From contig JAQFVV010000031.1 of the NCBI GenBank assembly GCA_028023455.1, forward strand, positions 5,057,237 to 5,121,236: a DNA stretch of 64,000 bases, in the 5' to 3' direction. This document shows positions 38,280 to 49,714 of the stretch, in pieces. A program made the translations under genes and the position numbers. The stretch comes from Epiperipatus broadwayi (lineage: Eukaryota > Onychophora > Udeonychophora > Euonychophora > Peripatidae). The number at the start of each line of letters is the position of its first letter. Position 1 is the stretch's first letter. The notes beneath the pieces were generated by a model. It was not told where the DNA came from and ran no database searches. It saw only the letters and a list, made by a program, of their open reading frames with translations.

Positions 38280-38720
38280 AAAACTTAATACTCTCTTAAA
38301 ACATGTAAGTAAAGACATATGCCAAAAGCAAAGAAATTCCAAGATCCATTTCTAATAGAAGCAGCATTCATTTGATTTAGATTCTTTCCTACACATCATT
38401 GCTATAGATTAGTATTTGTTCATATGTAATTGAAATATCTAAATTTAACATACTACTTAAACATGGATAAAAACATAATATATAAAAAAATAAATCTTCC
38501 CAAGTTGCATTTCTGACATAACCAATCTTCATTAGTTAATGCAAATCTTACCCACACATTTTCCACCATAGATCAATATTTATTCATAGGTAATGAAAAT
38601 TCTAAATTCAACATACTTTTTAAAATATATGTGTAAAGACTGATTCTTAAGATGCATTTCTGTCAACTTGTCTTCATCAGTTCGTCCTTAATCATACATC
38701 ATGTATTCATCACCAAAATA
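38280..38720 (-). repeat. Tandem repeat of about 150 bp with hammerhead-like cores
   Basis: Three diverged units have the block TTTC at 38349, 38510 and 38657, spacings of 161 and 147 bp. On the minus strand each aligns as core - stem II - GAAATG(C/G)A - C - TT(G/A)(G/A). The unit ending at 38657 keeps CTGATGA (38691 downwards), GAAA and ATC at the cleavage site, but its stems I and II are poorly paired. The other two have lost the core (CTAATGA and CAAATGA). A fourth related block is at about 39049-39100. This is probably a decayed retrozyme-like satellite. Confidence 0.5.
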
Positions 38721-39194
38721 GCGCATTTAAGTTGAGTTGCATTTTAAGTTGAATTATAGATATTTATCCATAATAAACTATTACAATTTAATAACAGTTA
38801 GTGGGATACACTCATTTTGACGATATTATCCAAGATAAAAGTTAAAATTTGGTAATCATTTTAATAGGCTATAAATTGTTATTTATTTTTTCAGCTTAGT
38901 TATAAACTTTTAAATTCAGTTAAACCTAATATATCAATTATCAAACCCTTGCATAAATATTATTCATTAAACATATCCCTTTTTTCTTGCTTGAGTGCAG
39001 TTTATTCATTTTCTTTGGATAAAGGCATATAAAAGCAAATGATCTGCAAGATGCATTTCTGGTTCTGCAGGAAGTGTTTTGGGGATCATTTGCATTTTAT
39101 TCGTCTTTAACGATGTGACTTATTAAGAGTGTATTGAATTTAGAAGTTAAGAAAGAAACAAAAGATAAAAGTTAAATGAATATATTCATAATAG

Positions 39195-39910
39195 GATTTA
39201 ATATATAGGATATATGAACTCAGACTTTCACATGACCCACCAATCTCCAATCTATCTCATAATAGGCAAAACTCAGAGGTGTTTATTGGCTATCTCATAA
39301 CACTGATATACTTGAACACATATATGTTGTAAAAATAAATAATCACCAATATATATATTTCATGCTAAATCAGCAATCATCAGTTGGTCCAGATTAGCAT
39401 CTCAACACATATATGCAATAAGTGCTCAGATATATATTAAGATAGCCAATCTTCATACTTTATTAATGGACAGGCTTCAATCCTCTTCAACGGTCCATCC
39501 AATTGAAAATCTGATGATGGAACTCTCAAAGGCTACCCTGAGGCCAAGATTCTCGTCACACCCATGTTGACCTAAAGTCAATCTGAGATCTCATGTACAG
39601 GACATAATCCATTTTAATACATATATGAGGGATGGACAGACATCTCTACTATGTAATAACTGAAATACAGGCTTATTATATACCTGTATCAATATATGTA
39701 ATATATAGTGTATATGAACACAGACTTGCACGCGACCCACCATTCTCCACTCTTATCTCATAACACTGGTACACTTGAACACATGTCAAACAGATAAATA
39801 ATCACCAATATACGTATTTCATACTAAACCAGCAATCATTAGTTGGTCCAGATTTTCATTTCTACACATATATGCATTAAGTGCTCTGATATATATTAAG
39901 ATAGCCATAA
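39195..39910 (-). repeat. H2 hammerhead repeat, direct tandem dimer
   Basis: Two direct copies (about 39195-39430 and 39680-39910), offset by about 460 bp, share GAACTCAGACT-like starts, CCCACCA, ATCTCATAACACTG, the ribozyme block, and a common right end, ATATATTAAGATAGCCA. The intervening 39440-39680 also occurs in the 29.65-29.76 kb copy in inverted orientation, so it belongs to the unit. A tandem dimer with one ribozyme per unit is the structure expected for an insertion templated from a processed multimeric or circular RNA. Confidence 0.72.
39345..39388 (-). ncRNA. Type I hammerhead ribozyme motif, H2 copy d
   Basis: On the minus strand: ACCAA (stem I, 39388-39384), CTGATGA (39383-39377), stem II TGCT-GATTT-AGCA with a U-U next to the core, GAAA (39361-39358), and a short AU stem III. 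A permitted A then sits at the cleavage position (39350), followed by TTGGT (39349-39345), closing a 5-bp stem I without mismatch. All catalytic-core bases are intact. Other copies show GTGCT/AGCAC in stem II, so the family ancestor had a canonical G-C next to the core. Copy e (39804-39847) has CTAATGA and should be inactive. Confidence 0.72.
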
Positions 39911-41582
39911 TTTTTAATTGTGTTTAAAGTTTATATTTGACTACAAAAATAATAATTTTAGCCTAATAAAATGATTATTATATAATCTTTAGTATTAGTG
40001 GAGACAAGGCTTAAAAAAATAAGTGACTATCTTCAAAAAAATATAGCACTCACAACTAATACTAGTATTAATTTTTTTTTAAAAAAATCATAATGAAGTT
40101 TTACTGATTAATTAATTAGTTGGAGAAAAATATTTTATGGAATTAAAATGCTGGAAACTTTATGTGTGTGAACTTTATTTAAAAAAAAAAGTGTGAACCA
40201 ACTGAAGCTTATTTTTTCCTTGAGAAGAAAAGGCTGAATTATAAAATTGAATGTATGAGTACTTTGTGTTGTTGGTCCTATCACGTGAATTTTATCAGTT
40301 ATCTTATTTATTCTTTTGCTGAAACATTGCAATAATTTTTTTCATCAAATAAAAAGAGCTTTACTCTTCTTTACTGGTATGGTTTTTATTAATTCCTAAC
40401 AAATATTTGAGACCTTTATAACTGCAATCCTTAATTCTTGATAAAAAATGAAAAATAGACTTCGCAATCTTAATTAAATATTGGCTTTTGATTATACATT
40501 TGTAAATGCCTAAATTATATATAATTGAATTATAAGAGATCATATATATGGTGCTCGTTACTATTTCAGATTAATAGAGGGATGGAATTTGGACTCCTGC
40601 ATTATTGAGTGAAAGTCTCAAATGAATTATATCTTTTTTTTTTCTTCATTTATTTACCTTTTAGCAGCAGACTGATTTCTTGTTATGTAAGATCAGCCAA
40701 AAAATTTTTGAACACATTTTTATTTTATTGGTACAATTGTATTTCATTAGTTATTTTATAAACATAATTAATTAACATAATGTGGAATAGATGGATCTAT
40801 TCCACAACTTGTAGCATGAGCAGATTTATGTAAAAAATAAAAATAAATGTTTATAGTATGTATTACTTTTTAAATAGGGTAATGCCATCTGATATCTCTG
40901 TTTTAAAAGAAATCTTATAGGTCCATGTTTGTTTGTTTTTTAGTTTTTGTCCATAAATAAATATAGTGAAATGATAAATTTTGAAGTTTTAAAATACACA
41001 TAATATTGGTTGAGATACAGGCATTTGGAAAATTTATTATTATCATCAAATAGTGATCATTTTGAATTCTGTGCTAATGTCTTTAAGAATTTTTAATTGG
41101 AGAACCAATGATTCACATTTAATAATTCTCTTACCAATTTCAAACTATTTATTTTAGTAGTGAATAAAGGCAAAGCAATAATAAATATACTTTTTTTTTT
41201 AAGTGTAAAGTGAAAATTTCATCTTTGAAAATTAGTTGAGTTTAGGGGGCCATAAAAAAAAATCCCATGACTTTTTCTAAAACTTCATAAAACATTAAGA
41301 AATATTTATGCTTTAATACAAATTCAAAAAGATAACATTTGATGTAATAGAAAAAATTGCTATTATACATGTAAGATATATATTATTAAACTGTTAATTT
41401 GCAGTTATCATTTCTAGAATATTAATTTAATAAACATACATTAAATGATTAAATGTCACATTATAGGCTTATGCAATTTTTAGTTTATATCTATAAGTGA
41501 TTTGCGCACAGACAAAGAAGTTTAAATTTAATTGTATATTAAGATAAGTGCTTTCGGGAGTTACATACTCCCATATTCATAG
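39911..41582. other. AT-rich intronic sequence
   Basis: No gene was supported. A CGGGAGTTACATACTCCC inverted repeat at about 41554-41571 immediately precedes the LTR-like start. Confidence 0.4.
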
Positions 41583-42960
41583 TGTAACGGAATATAATAT
41601 CCCATCACATTATTTTAAAATGAAAATAAAAGATCATAAATAAAAATTGATTTATTAAAAAAAAAAAAAACTTAACTTAAAAACTGAAATTTAAAAACTG
41701 TTTAACGTATATATAGATCGCATGATGGACAACTTTAAAAACTATTTTTAAAAAATTGAAAGTAATTTTTTTGTAAAAAAAGTAAAGATATAAAGATTTG
41801 ATATTTTTGGAAATAGAAATAATGTTGATTTCTATAATCTTAGAAAATGGAAATGATTGTTTTATTAATTAAATGATTGTTCGAAAGCAAGCTGGCCCTT
41901 GAGGCATTTAAAATAGATTAAATGGTCAGATAAGAGTACAAAGAAATTAAAGGACCAATGCAAACACCAGAAATGTCAGCACGGACCGTAATTGAAACAC
42001 CAGAGGATTAGTGACATCTTGCCGGTTGAATCCAAAGATTGGATGATAAGAGACTAATAAAAATATAAAAGCCAAATTATTATTATAATTGGGATCTGAG
42101 AGCTGACTATGAACATGTCGTTATAACTAGCTATATTGCAGATTTTCACGATGTGGAAGTCTGCAATAAATTTAATTTTCCAGACAACCAGCTGAGACCT
42201 CCCTATGACAGTTAGGGACCAAAAAGGAATGGCAAGTAGCGGCTTCATTTTTAAAAAGGAAGAACAAACAATCTACATAAGTGATGACGAAGATGGACCT
42301 CAAAATCTGCAGAATCCGTAAAGTATAAACTTTTACCAATTGAACTGTCTTTTAAATAATTACCGTATAACGTCAATAAGTAATCAATCAAAAAAAAAAG
42401 TAATAGAAATGAATGTACTCTTATCTGACCAAGAATAGAACTATAAATCAATTATAAATATTTGTTTTTATATACGTTTGCTATTTCAATCATTTCCATT
42501 TTTTTTTATTTAATTATTTATGTTTGTATTTAACTAGGTTATGTATTTCTATCTGTTAAATAAAATGTATTAAATTAAAGTTGGGTGTAGATAGCTGCAT
42601 GGATAAAGATTAATAACTGTTTAAATTCATTTATATTTAATTTAAGGATTTTAATTTCAGACTATTTGTTTCGTAGTTAGGCAATGCTTGTGGAAGGATA
42701 TATGGGTGTTGATATTAATGTAATCTGAAGCGTGTTTAGCATACAGGGCAATGTGCCCAACTGAATGCACGACCCCAAAGAGGCAGTCATATCGTTGAAA
42801 TGGTCGCAGATGTATTTCCTGCACCATTGACCCCTTCTAGCTCTATGGACAGGGATTTATAAGACGGCAGAAAGACCGCTTTTCCCCATACGTAGCACTC
42901 TTTAAAAATAATTATATACATGATTCCTTAGTCAGGCAGATGCACTTTCCTGTTCTGGAC
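41583..42960 (+). mobile_element. Probable LTR, copy A
   Basis: Shares a collinear, diverged sequence with 59416-61000. Blocks in order include the start TGTAAC(G/A)G, CTTGAGG-CATTTAA, TCAGATAAGAG, TATAAAA (42064-42070), GTATGAACTT-like, CTCTTATCTGA, CTATTTGTTTC, TTAGCATACAGGGCA and CCCAACTGAATGCA. It begins with TG, has a TATA box, and lies upstream of a primer-binding-like site at 43594. I infer a retrotransposon LTR; the right boundary is not defined. CpG content is higher than in the surrounding intron. Confidence 0.55.
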
Positions 42961-43593
42961 ACGGATCATTTCCTTCAAATAATATCATGCTGTCAGATGC
43001 ACATTCCTGTCAGTGTGGTTTTATGCTAGCATCTTCATATTACATTAGTTGCAAATATATATCTGGAAGCTGACATTGGGTTGGCTACGAACTTTTAGTT
43101 TGAGATTGAATGAATGTTTTGATAAGTTTTTTAAGTGGAAAAAAATCTATGTAGACTATCTATGCTCGACATGCTAAAGTAAAATATAATTTAAATATCC
43201 ATCTGTGTGGTCTATTTAAATAGTAATTTGAATTTAAATTAAAAAAAATTATTAATGTTAAAATATAAAAAATAAATTTCCTCAATTTTAAATGTGCGTC
43301 AATAAAATCTATTTGTGTGTTAATTACTGGCAGTGGCTTCTTTTATTTTATTGTTTTAAATATTAATATATTTTGAGAATCCAAATCTATTAAAACTTAT
43401 AAAAATGTTTAAATCTCTGCTGCTCTATGAGCTAGTGACCTTGGGCAAACGGTCAGAATAATATATATTAGAAAATTTTTTGAAACTTAATGTACGTATC
43501 TGCCTACTATATAAATTTTTCTAGGTTCAAATGCCTAGATGGCGCCCTCATATGGCAGATACATTAAAGGCCCCTTTTCATTGACCATTAAAG

Positions 43594-43611
43594 TGGCACC
43601 CAACATGGGGC
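43594..43611 (+). promoter_or_regulatory. tRNA-Lys-type primer binding site
   Basis: TGGCACCCAACATGGGGC differs at two positions from the sequence complementary to the 3' end of metazoan tRNA-Lys (TGGCGCCCAACGTGGGGC). That is the usual primer site just after the 5' LTR of many Ty3/Gypsy-type elements. It supports a + strand LTR element whose LTR ends close to 43590, though a terminal CA is not obvious. No gag or pol follows. Confidence 0.6.
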
Positions 43612-44390
43612 GCCATCCATCTTATCCGACGTTTGACGACTTAAACAAAATAATATAGATCTCAAGAAATGGACACATGAGCCAAACCGTAGAGATGGAA
43701 TTTCTATGGCTGTCTAGTTGCCATAACACCTGTAGATAATATTTAAATACTACCTACCAAAGAAAATTCTGATACGAATTATTTATACAAGTATTATTTA
43801 CTTGACGCAATTTTTAAATGTAGAATAAATAGGATTTAAGATAAATGAAATAAGTTTTCCGGTAGCCCTTGTCTCTTGAGTAAGATCTAAATATAAAAAA
43901 AAATATCTACGGGAGAATATATTTATGAGCGTCAATTTATCGATGACCTCAAGCGCCAAACTCACTATTACGGTGAGAATTATATTTCCCGATTAACGAG
44001 GTGCCTGACCCAAGCTAGCTCACTCCCAGGGTGGGGAGGAAAACCTATCGGATGAATGGAGATAATAACAAAAAAATATGGATTTGTATGTAACCTATAA
44101 TGCACTCATAAACAAATCTGTTTACCTCGGACATATTTGAATCATTTGCATTTTATTTGGCAGGTGAAGTGATAGGAAAATGTAAACGATAATTACTGAA
44201 TAACTTTAACGCAAAGGTAAATATGTACTAAATTTTATTATTAATATCTAAACACAATCTATGTAAAATCAATTCATATCCTTCCCATTTAAAATATATA
44301 ATAAATTCCCAAATCATAAATGAAACAATAAAATATTTAATTTAGAACAAACACATATTAATTTATATATAAGAAAAAAAAATTAGTATA
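43612..44390. other. Probable internal remnant of LTR element
   Basis: CpG-containing sequence after the primer-like site. No open frame or gag motif was recognised. Confidence 0.35.
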
Positions 44391-45310
44391 CAGTTGTACG
44401 CAATAATTTCATGCTATGAAATAATTTAAGAAAGTCTTTACGAGGGTAGCTATAAGCAATTCTGAGTTATATAAAAAAATATAGTTCACGATACCTGACG
44501 AACCCCGGGGTATGGTATCAGAGTGTAATGAAGTACGAAGCGTATCAAGTTGAGTTTCGTGATCTTGTAGCATTCGACGTTTGCCTTATGAAAGCGCAAT
44601 ATATAATTTCTTTCTGTAAAGTTCCATATTTAGATGTCCATAAGTAATGGATGAGCCGTAATTGAAGTCTTCTATAATATAATTTTCAAATCGAATTAAT
44701 TCATATTTTGGACGCACAATTCTCTTCTATTTTGTCCTATGTTCAGCAATACGGAGTATTCACGAGGTTCCTAGGTTCTTCTGCAGGCAGGCGGTTTAGA
44801 GTCAGTTCGCATCGGCTGCAGGTGGTGAAGCCCTTTATGTATGGTGCTTACCCCATCATGTTAAACATTTTTTTCATATATCTTTAGAGTCTCTCACTCG
44901 GCGGTCACAATCTAACTGAATAACTGTCTTTTTCCTTTTTCTCAAATTCTCATTAATTTTTGTCTAATTGCTTTTCCTTTCTCAGAAAAAGGAATTTTAT
45001 CAGATCTCCAATCTAGTTCTTTTTTTTTGAATACGTTTTCCTTTTCCAAATTACTTTTACTTCTTTATTTTACATTTCCATTGTTTTGGTGGTGCCATCA
45101 TTCCTGGTATCTTTTCTTTTTGGCAAAACATTCTTTGGCTTTTCTTGGAATTTTATTTTTGCAGTAATTAACGATTATGATACAACACAGAATTGCTTGA
45201 AGGCATATACAATTTTTTTTCGCTACCCTCGCTAATTTGAAATATAATTAAAACTTAAATCAATATTTTAAACAATCCTAAACAATATATAAAATATTTG
45301 CGCACAACTG
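44391..45310. mobile_element. Tc1/mariner-like non-autonomous element, 920 bp
   Basis: Terminal inverted repeats CAGTTGTACGCAATAATTT (44391) and CAGTTGTGCGCAAATATTTT (from 45310, minus strand) are each flanked by TA, the mariner target. A second, subterminal inverted match (CGAGGGTAGC at about 44446 and GCTACCCTCG at about 45226, each beside an AAGCAATTCTG-like block) supports the pairing. No transposase was recognised. The interior contains a nested palindrome at 44487-44516 (GATACC ... ACCCCGGGGT ... GGTATC). Confidence 0.8.
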
Positions 45311-45690
45311 TAATTTTGTCAATTTGTAATATTTTAACAGTAAAACATTCTAAAATAAACAATGATTACTAATCAATCCTTTCCCATTTATTTTATATAT
45401 AAAAAGAATAACAAATAGAGTTCAAAATTTAATTCACGCACGTATATATGTATAATTATATATATATATTTTAACCCTTTATCGACAGCTTGAATATATA
45501 CCTGTACTGAGGGTAATGTGTACGTGTTTTCCACTTTCTTGTAACAGGGTTTGAATCCAGCTACTGTTACAATAGTTAGGCATGTAAAGAGAAAATATCT
45601 ATAATGCATATGATATGCAGTTTTATGTAAATTTGAGTCCATCATTTACATCCATTTTTTTGATATGAAGAAGCAAGCTTCTTTTCTGTT
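45311..45690. other. Short spacer with hairpin
   Basis: A small hairpin (GTAACAG / CTGTTAC) at about 45540-45572 encloses a GGGTTTGAATCC B-box-like sequence. Otherwise nothing is recognised. Confidence 0.35.
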
Positions 45691-46700
45691 AATTGGTGTA
45701 AGATCACTTGTGTTTTGCATTGTTTCTCTCCGTACAAACAATGCTCACTGCTGATGGTTGAAAAATATGGCCAGTGGTTTTCTCATGTTCGGCGAATACT
45801 GAATTACCTAGTGCCTTGGTTTTGGTCCTATTATAAAAGTATTTGTGCTGGGTTAGTCTGGTTGCAATATTTGCCTTGGTTTCACCATAATAGGTTGGCA
45901 TGACAATTGTTATGGAGGCAGGTGATTTTGTATACAATGTGAAGAGTCAATTCGGGTGTTATTTTGTTCGTAGTATTATTGATAAAGTCTATTAGTGGTG
46001 GGGGTGAATGAAAGATAATTTCAAATTCGTTGGAAAGTTTATTGGTTATTTGTTTACACAATGAATGGATGTATGGAATAAGGATGTGTGGTTTGTTTAC
46101 TTTCTGTTGATGATTTATTTTATAGAAAAATTGCTTTTGACTTTTTTGTTGATGGCTGTCCGTTTATGTCCTATGTTGACGAGATCATCTATATAATGGG
46201 TTAGATTGTCTCTCATGTCAACCTCATAGAAAGAGTGATTCCTGAAGAGAAACAGAGAGTTGCGTGTTTGTGAATTTGGAGTGCGTAGGACCCAGGGCGA
46301 ATTATGCCTCTAACTTCTACAGGTTTTACTACCATTTGGTAGTCCAACTTATGTGTGTCTTTACTAATGCAAATATCCAAGTATTTAACTTCCTGTTATG
46401 GGTTTTCCCAGACTATAGTGAGGCTAAGCTTGGTGAGATTCTGCAGGTTACTTTGTATGTCAAGAATAATATTTTCTGTTGCAGCAAGAAATATGTCGTC
46501 AACATAACATGTATATATGATATCAGGTGTGGCATTATTAAAATGAGTAGGCAAGATTTGCAGTTTGAAATGGTTGAGAATGATACTGGAAATTATGTCG
46601 CTGAGTTGGAGGCCCATAGGTCAACCATTAGGCTTGTGAAACCATTTATTTCTAAATATAGCAATTATATTCACATCTAGCCATTTTAAGAAATTGATGA
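45691..46700 (-). pseudogene. Penelope-like element 3: RT plus GIY-YIG
   Basis: Frame 46617-46396 (minus) shows GLQLSDIISSIILNHF followed by YTCYVDDIFLA, the PLE RT catalytic YVDD at residues 38-41. The region 46130-45950 shows ILIPYIHSLCKQI, FHSPPPLIDFI and LHIVYKIT. Frame 45937-45704 holds the GIY-YIG core: YYGETKANIATR (16-27), LTQHKYFYN, VFAEHEKTTGHIF and a TERNNAKHK tail. Frameshifts or stops between these leave no full ORF, but catalytic residues remain in the separate pieces. It is closest in residues to the PLE at 5.9 kb (both YYGETxAN). Confidence 0.9.
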
Positions 46701-47550
46701 TTAATGCCAAACGTGTAGGTGAGAAGTTCTTAGCTGTCGGTTCATGACTGATTAATTCAATGGATTATTATTGATTCGTGTATCTAAAGATGCAATTTTA
46801 AATGTTGGATGCATAACTGCATTTTTGATTTAATAATTTTGTATGCTTAATTAATCACATTTAAAAAAATTGTTTTGAAGGTCCATAGAAAATTTTGATT
46901 TTGATATTTATTTATTTTTATTAAATTTTATGCATTTGTAGTCTGTATATTTATAAATTAATTTTAGGGAATGTATTGGCTTTATTATAGTTTATTAAAA
47001 ATATTATGTGTATATATATTTGTCGTTAGGAAAAAAAAACAGTAATTTAACAAATACCAGCAATAATATGGTCATTAAAAACAAATGAACAAAAAAAAAA
47101 TGCTACTATGTTTCAAACAATATATATGCTACTATTAGTATTTTTAATAATCAAAGTCAAAATCATTGGATTTAATATATTTTGAAATTTGTAATTTTTT
47201 TAAGATGTAGCATTGTTCTTGCAGTAGTCTTGAGAGAAGACAAAATTTTATTATGTATTTGTATGTTATCCAACACATATCTAAATATTTAGACTTGCAT
47301 ATGAGGAACTTGTACTATGAGAATATGTAAATTAAATTTTATTCCACATTATAATTCTTGCAGTATTCCAAAGTCTTTCTAGTTCACTAATTACTAATTA
47401 ATTTAATCATACATGCAACATATTTTTCATTTTGGAATGTAAGTAGCATGATAGTTTCTTCAAATCTTATAGTAGCAAACAAAGGTTGTTGAGGAATTTG
47501 CCAATAATTTGGTATTGTTTATAAAGCTGTGACTATACTCTTTTCTGTGA
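46701..47550. other. AT-rich intronic sequence
   Basis: No supported feature. Confidence 0.4.
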
Positions 47551-47559
47551 TTATATTTG

Positions 47560-48260
47560 CCATTTCATGCTCATCTGCTAATTGATAGTTGGTAATTTCA
47601 GTTTACAAAAAAAAAACTTGCAATTGCTTTAATGAGTTCGTTTGCAATGTTATATAAATTGAATAAATTCAGTATATCTTTATATGAAAACTGAAGACTT
47701 GCTTTGGAAACCATATGCTTTATAGTATTGCTTGCATTATCATAAGCTCCTTTTTCATGTCAGAAAAAGAAATGGCATTCAGCCTTCACAGCATATTCTA
47801 GTATCATGAATTAAATGGTCACAATGTATACATAGAGATGGAAATAAATTTAACAGTACCAGTGATAGTATCGTATATATATATCTGTAAGAATGATTCT
47901 TTTTCTAATGAAAATTTTGAATAACATTCTCTTGATACAGGTATAATTTTTTTAAAAAAATTACCGCAGTAATAATAATATCTGGATTCAACTCATATTT
48001 TGCTTTTGTAAAACAGTAATGAGAATTTAGCAGAAAATTTCATAATTAAGCCAATAAGAAATCCACAACTGATAGAAGAATTGTTTTCAATTCTACATCA
48101 TTAGTTTTCATGTATTGTTTTTAAATAATTTCATTGCTCATTTTAAAAATCATTAAATCTTTCATCAGGAGGTGTCAATTATCATACCTATGTCCATATA
48201 CTTTTTTGATTCAATGCAATAAATTTGTTTTCATATAATCTTTTGTATGGATAGTATGAA
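47560..48260 (-). pseudogene. Decayed ORF, unrecognised transposon-associated protein
   Basis: Minus-strand fragments read ILEYAVKAECHFFF, HEKGAYDNASNTIKHMVSKASLQF and LFNLYNIANELIKAI (about 47830-47600). They resemble a block (EWHFFATSHGKG, then a T-KRL-A-KASLQ segment) that I associate with multicopy uncharacterised arthropod or cnidarian proteins, probably transposon-encoded. The region upstream (to about 48260) may continue the same protein, but only with frameshifts. I do not know the function. Confidence 0.35.
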
Positions 48261-49701
48261 ATGTGTTTGATGTTTTGTTGATATACATACTCAAAAGAAT
48301 GATTATCTTTGATTCCTGTAATCACATATTCTCTTGATTGTAGTGATCAAAATTTAGATAATCCAATGTTTAAATCATATATTGCTCTGTAAATGCAACA
48401 TATATATATATAATTATACAGAATTAGTTTTTTTTTGTTGTTTTTATACTTGCCCATTTTCAGTTGGTAGAATACAGTCTTTTCCCCTGATCACATGCAA
48501 CTGATATCATCATCACAATAACAAAATGTTTTCTACATTATTAAAATTTAGTACTTTTGCTGTGTATTATTTCTTGTTTTTTGTTTTTTTTTACTAAATG
48601 TTCTGAAATAATGAATTAATTTTCAGTTTGCTGGATTGTTAATATTTTTTTATTTTTAGATATGCAATTTGATCAAGTCTTTTTTTATTTTATTTTATAA
48701 TTTACTAATATTAGTTTGAACACCTCTTACTGCTGCTGCTATACAAATATTTAATTTCTTAATTTTAGTCTTCATATGTTTTCTCTTATAGCTAATTCTG
48801 TTCATCTTTGCTAATGATAAATCTGAAGCATCATATTCTTTATTTAGTTGTTTAAAAAATTGTGAATTTATTGATATCTAATCAGTGGTGTTTTCCTTGT
48901 CAGTGGAATGAATTTGTGAGTCACTAATTAATGAATACAATTATGAATAACAGGAAATGCACAGTGTTTTTCAGGAAATAGTTTTCCAAATTTTTATAGA
49001 CACATTTGAAGAAATTATTTGATCTACTCTAAAACTGCTTCATTATTTTTGAAATAGATTTGGAAAAATATTTTTGCTTTAAATTGTATTATTAAATTTA
49101 GATATTTATGTTTGTGAAGTTTGCAGATATTTTCATGCACAATTTTTTATCTGTAACTAGATTATGTAATTTTTTTAATAATTCTAAATCCTTTGTAGAC
49201 AATTTAAGCACTGGAATAACTTTAGTACTCAGTGATATATTGAATTTCTTTTATACAAAATATTCTATTTTGATTCCATAAGAATAATCAGTATTAAAAT
49301 AATTGTAGAACATTACATTGCTCATTTAATGAACATACTTCTCCAAAAAATGATCTCTTAAAGGGATCCTACTAATTCTGTCAGATAGCATATGGTATAA
49401 TACTGCATCATACTTTGATTTCATCAAAGGGGGATGAATTAAATTGAACTACTTCTTAAGGAATTATAAAATAGGAGATGCTATAGTATCAATTACTTCA
49501 TGAATTATATCATATACTATCTTGATTTGGATATGTTAAAAGCTGTATAACCATATTATTATGTTGTCAGCATGCATGTTGCTTGTCAGAGTGTTTTCAT
49601 TCTGATTAGAAAGACATTCAGGTTATTTATTTGTATTATATTTTGATGGTTAAGTTATAAGTTGACATTAGTCCAATTACAGTATTATTTTTAATTAATA
49701 C
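48261..49701. other. AT-rich intronic sequence
   Basis: Possibly more of the decayed protein region on the minus strand; no motif was strong enough to call. Confidence 0.35.
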
Positions 49702-49714
49702 TGTAATTTGATAA

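Noticed and set aside
38280-39910. CRISPR-like or other prokaryotic repeat array
   Set aside because: Unit lengths (about 150 and 460 bp), divergence, eukaryotic intron context and ribozyme cores do not fit a CRISPR array.
46264-46680. 138-residue + strand open frame
   Set aside because: It is the reverse strand of the PLE RT region (46617-46396), which has clear motifs on the minus strand.
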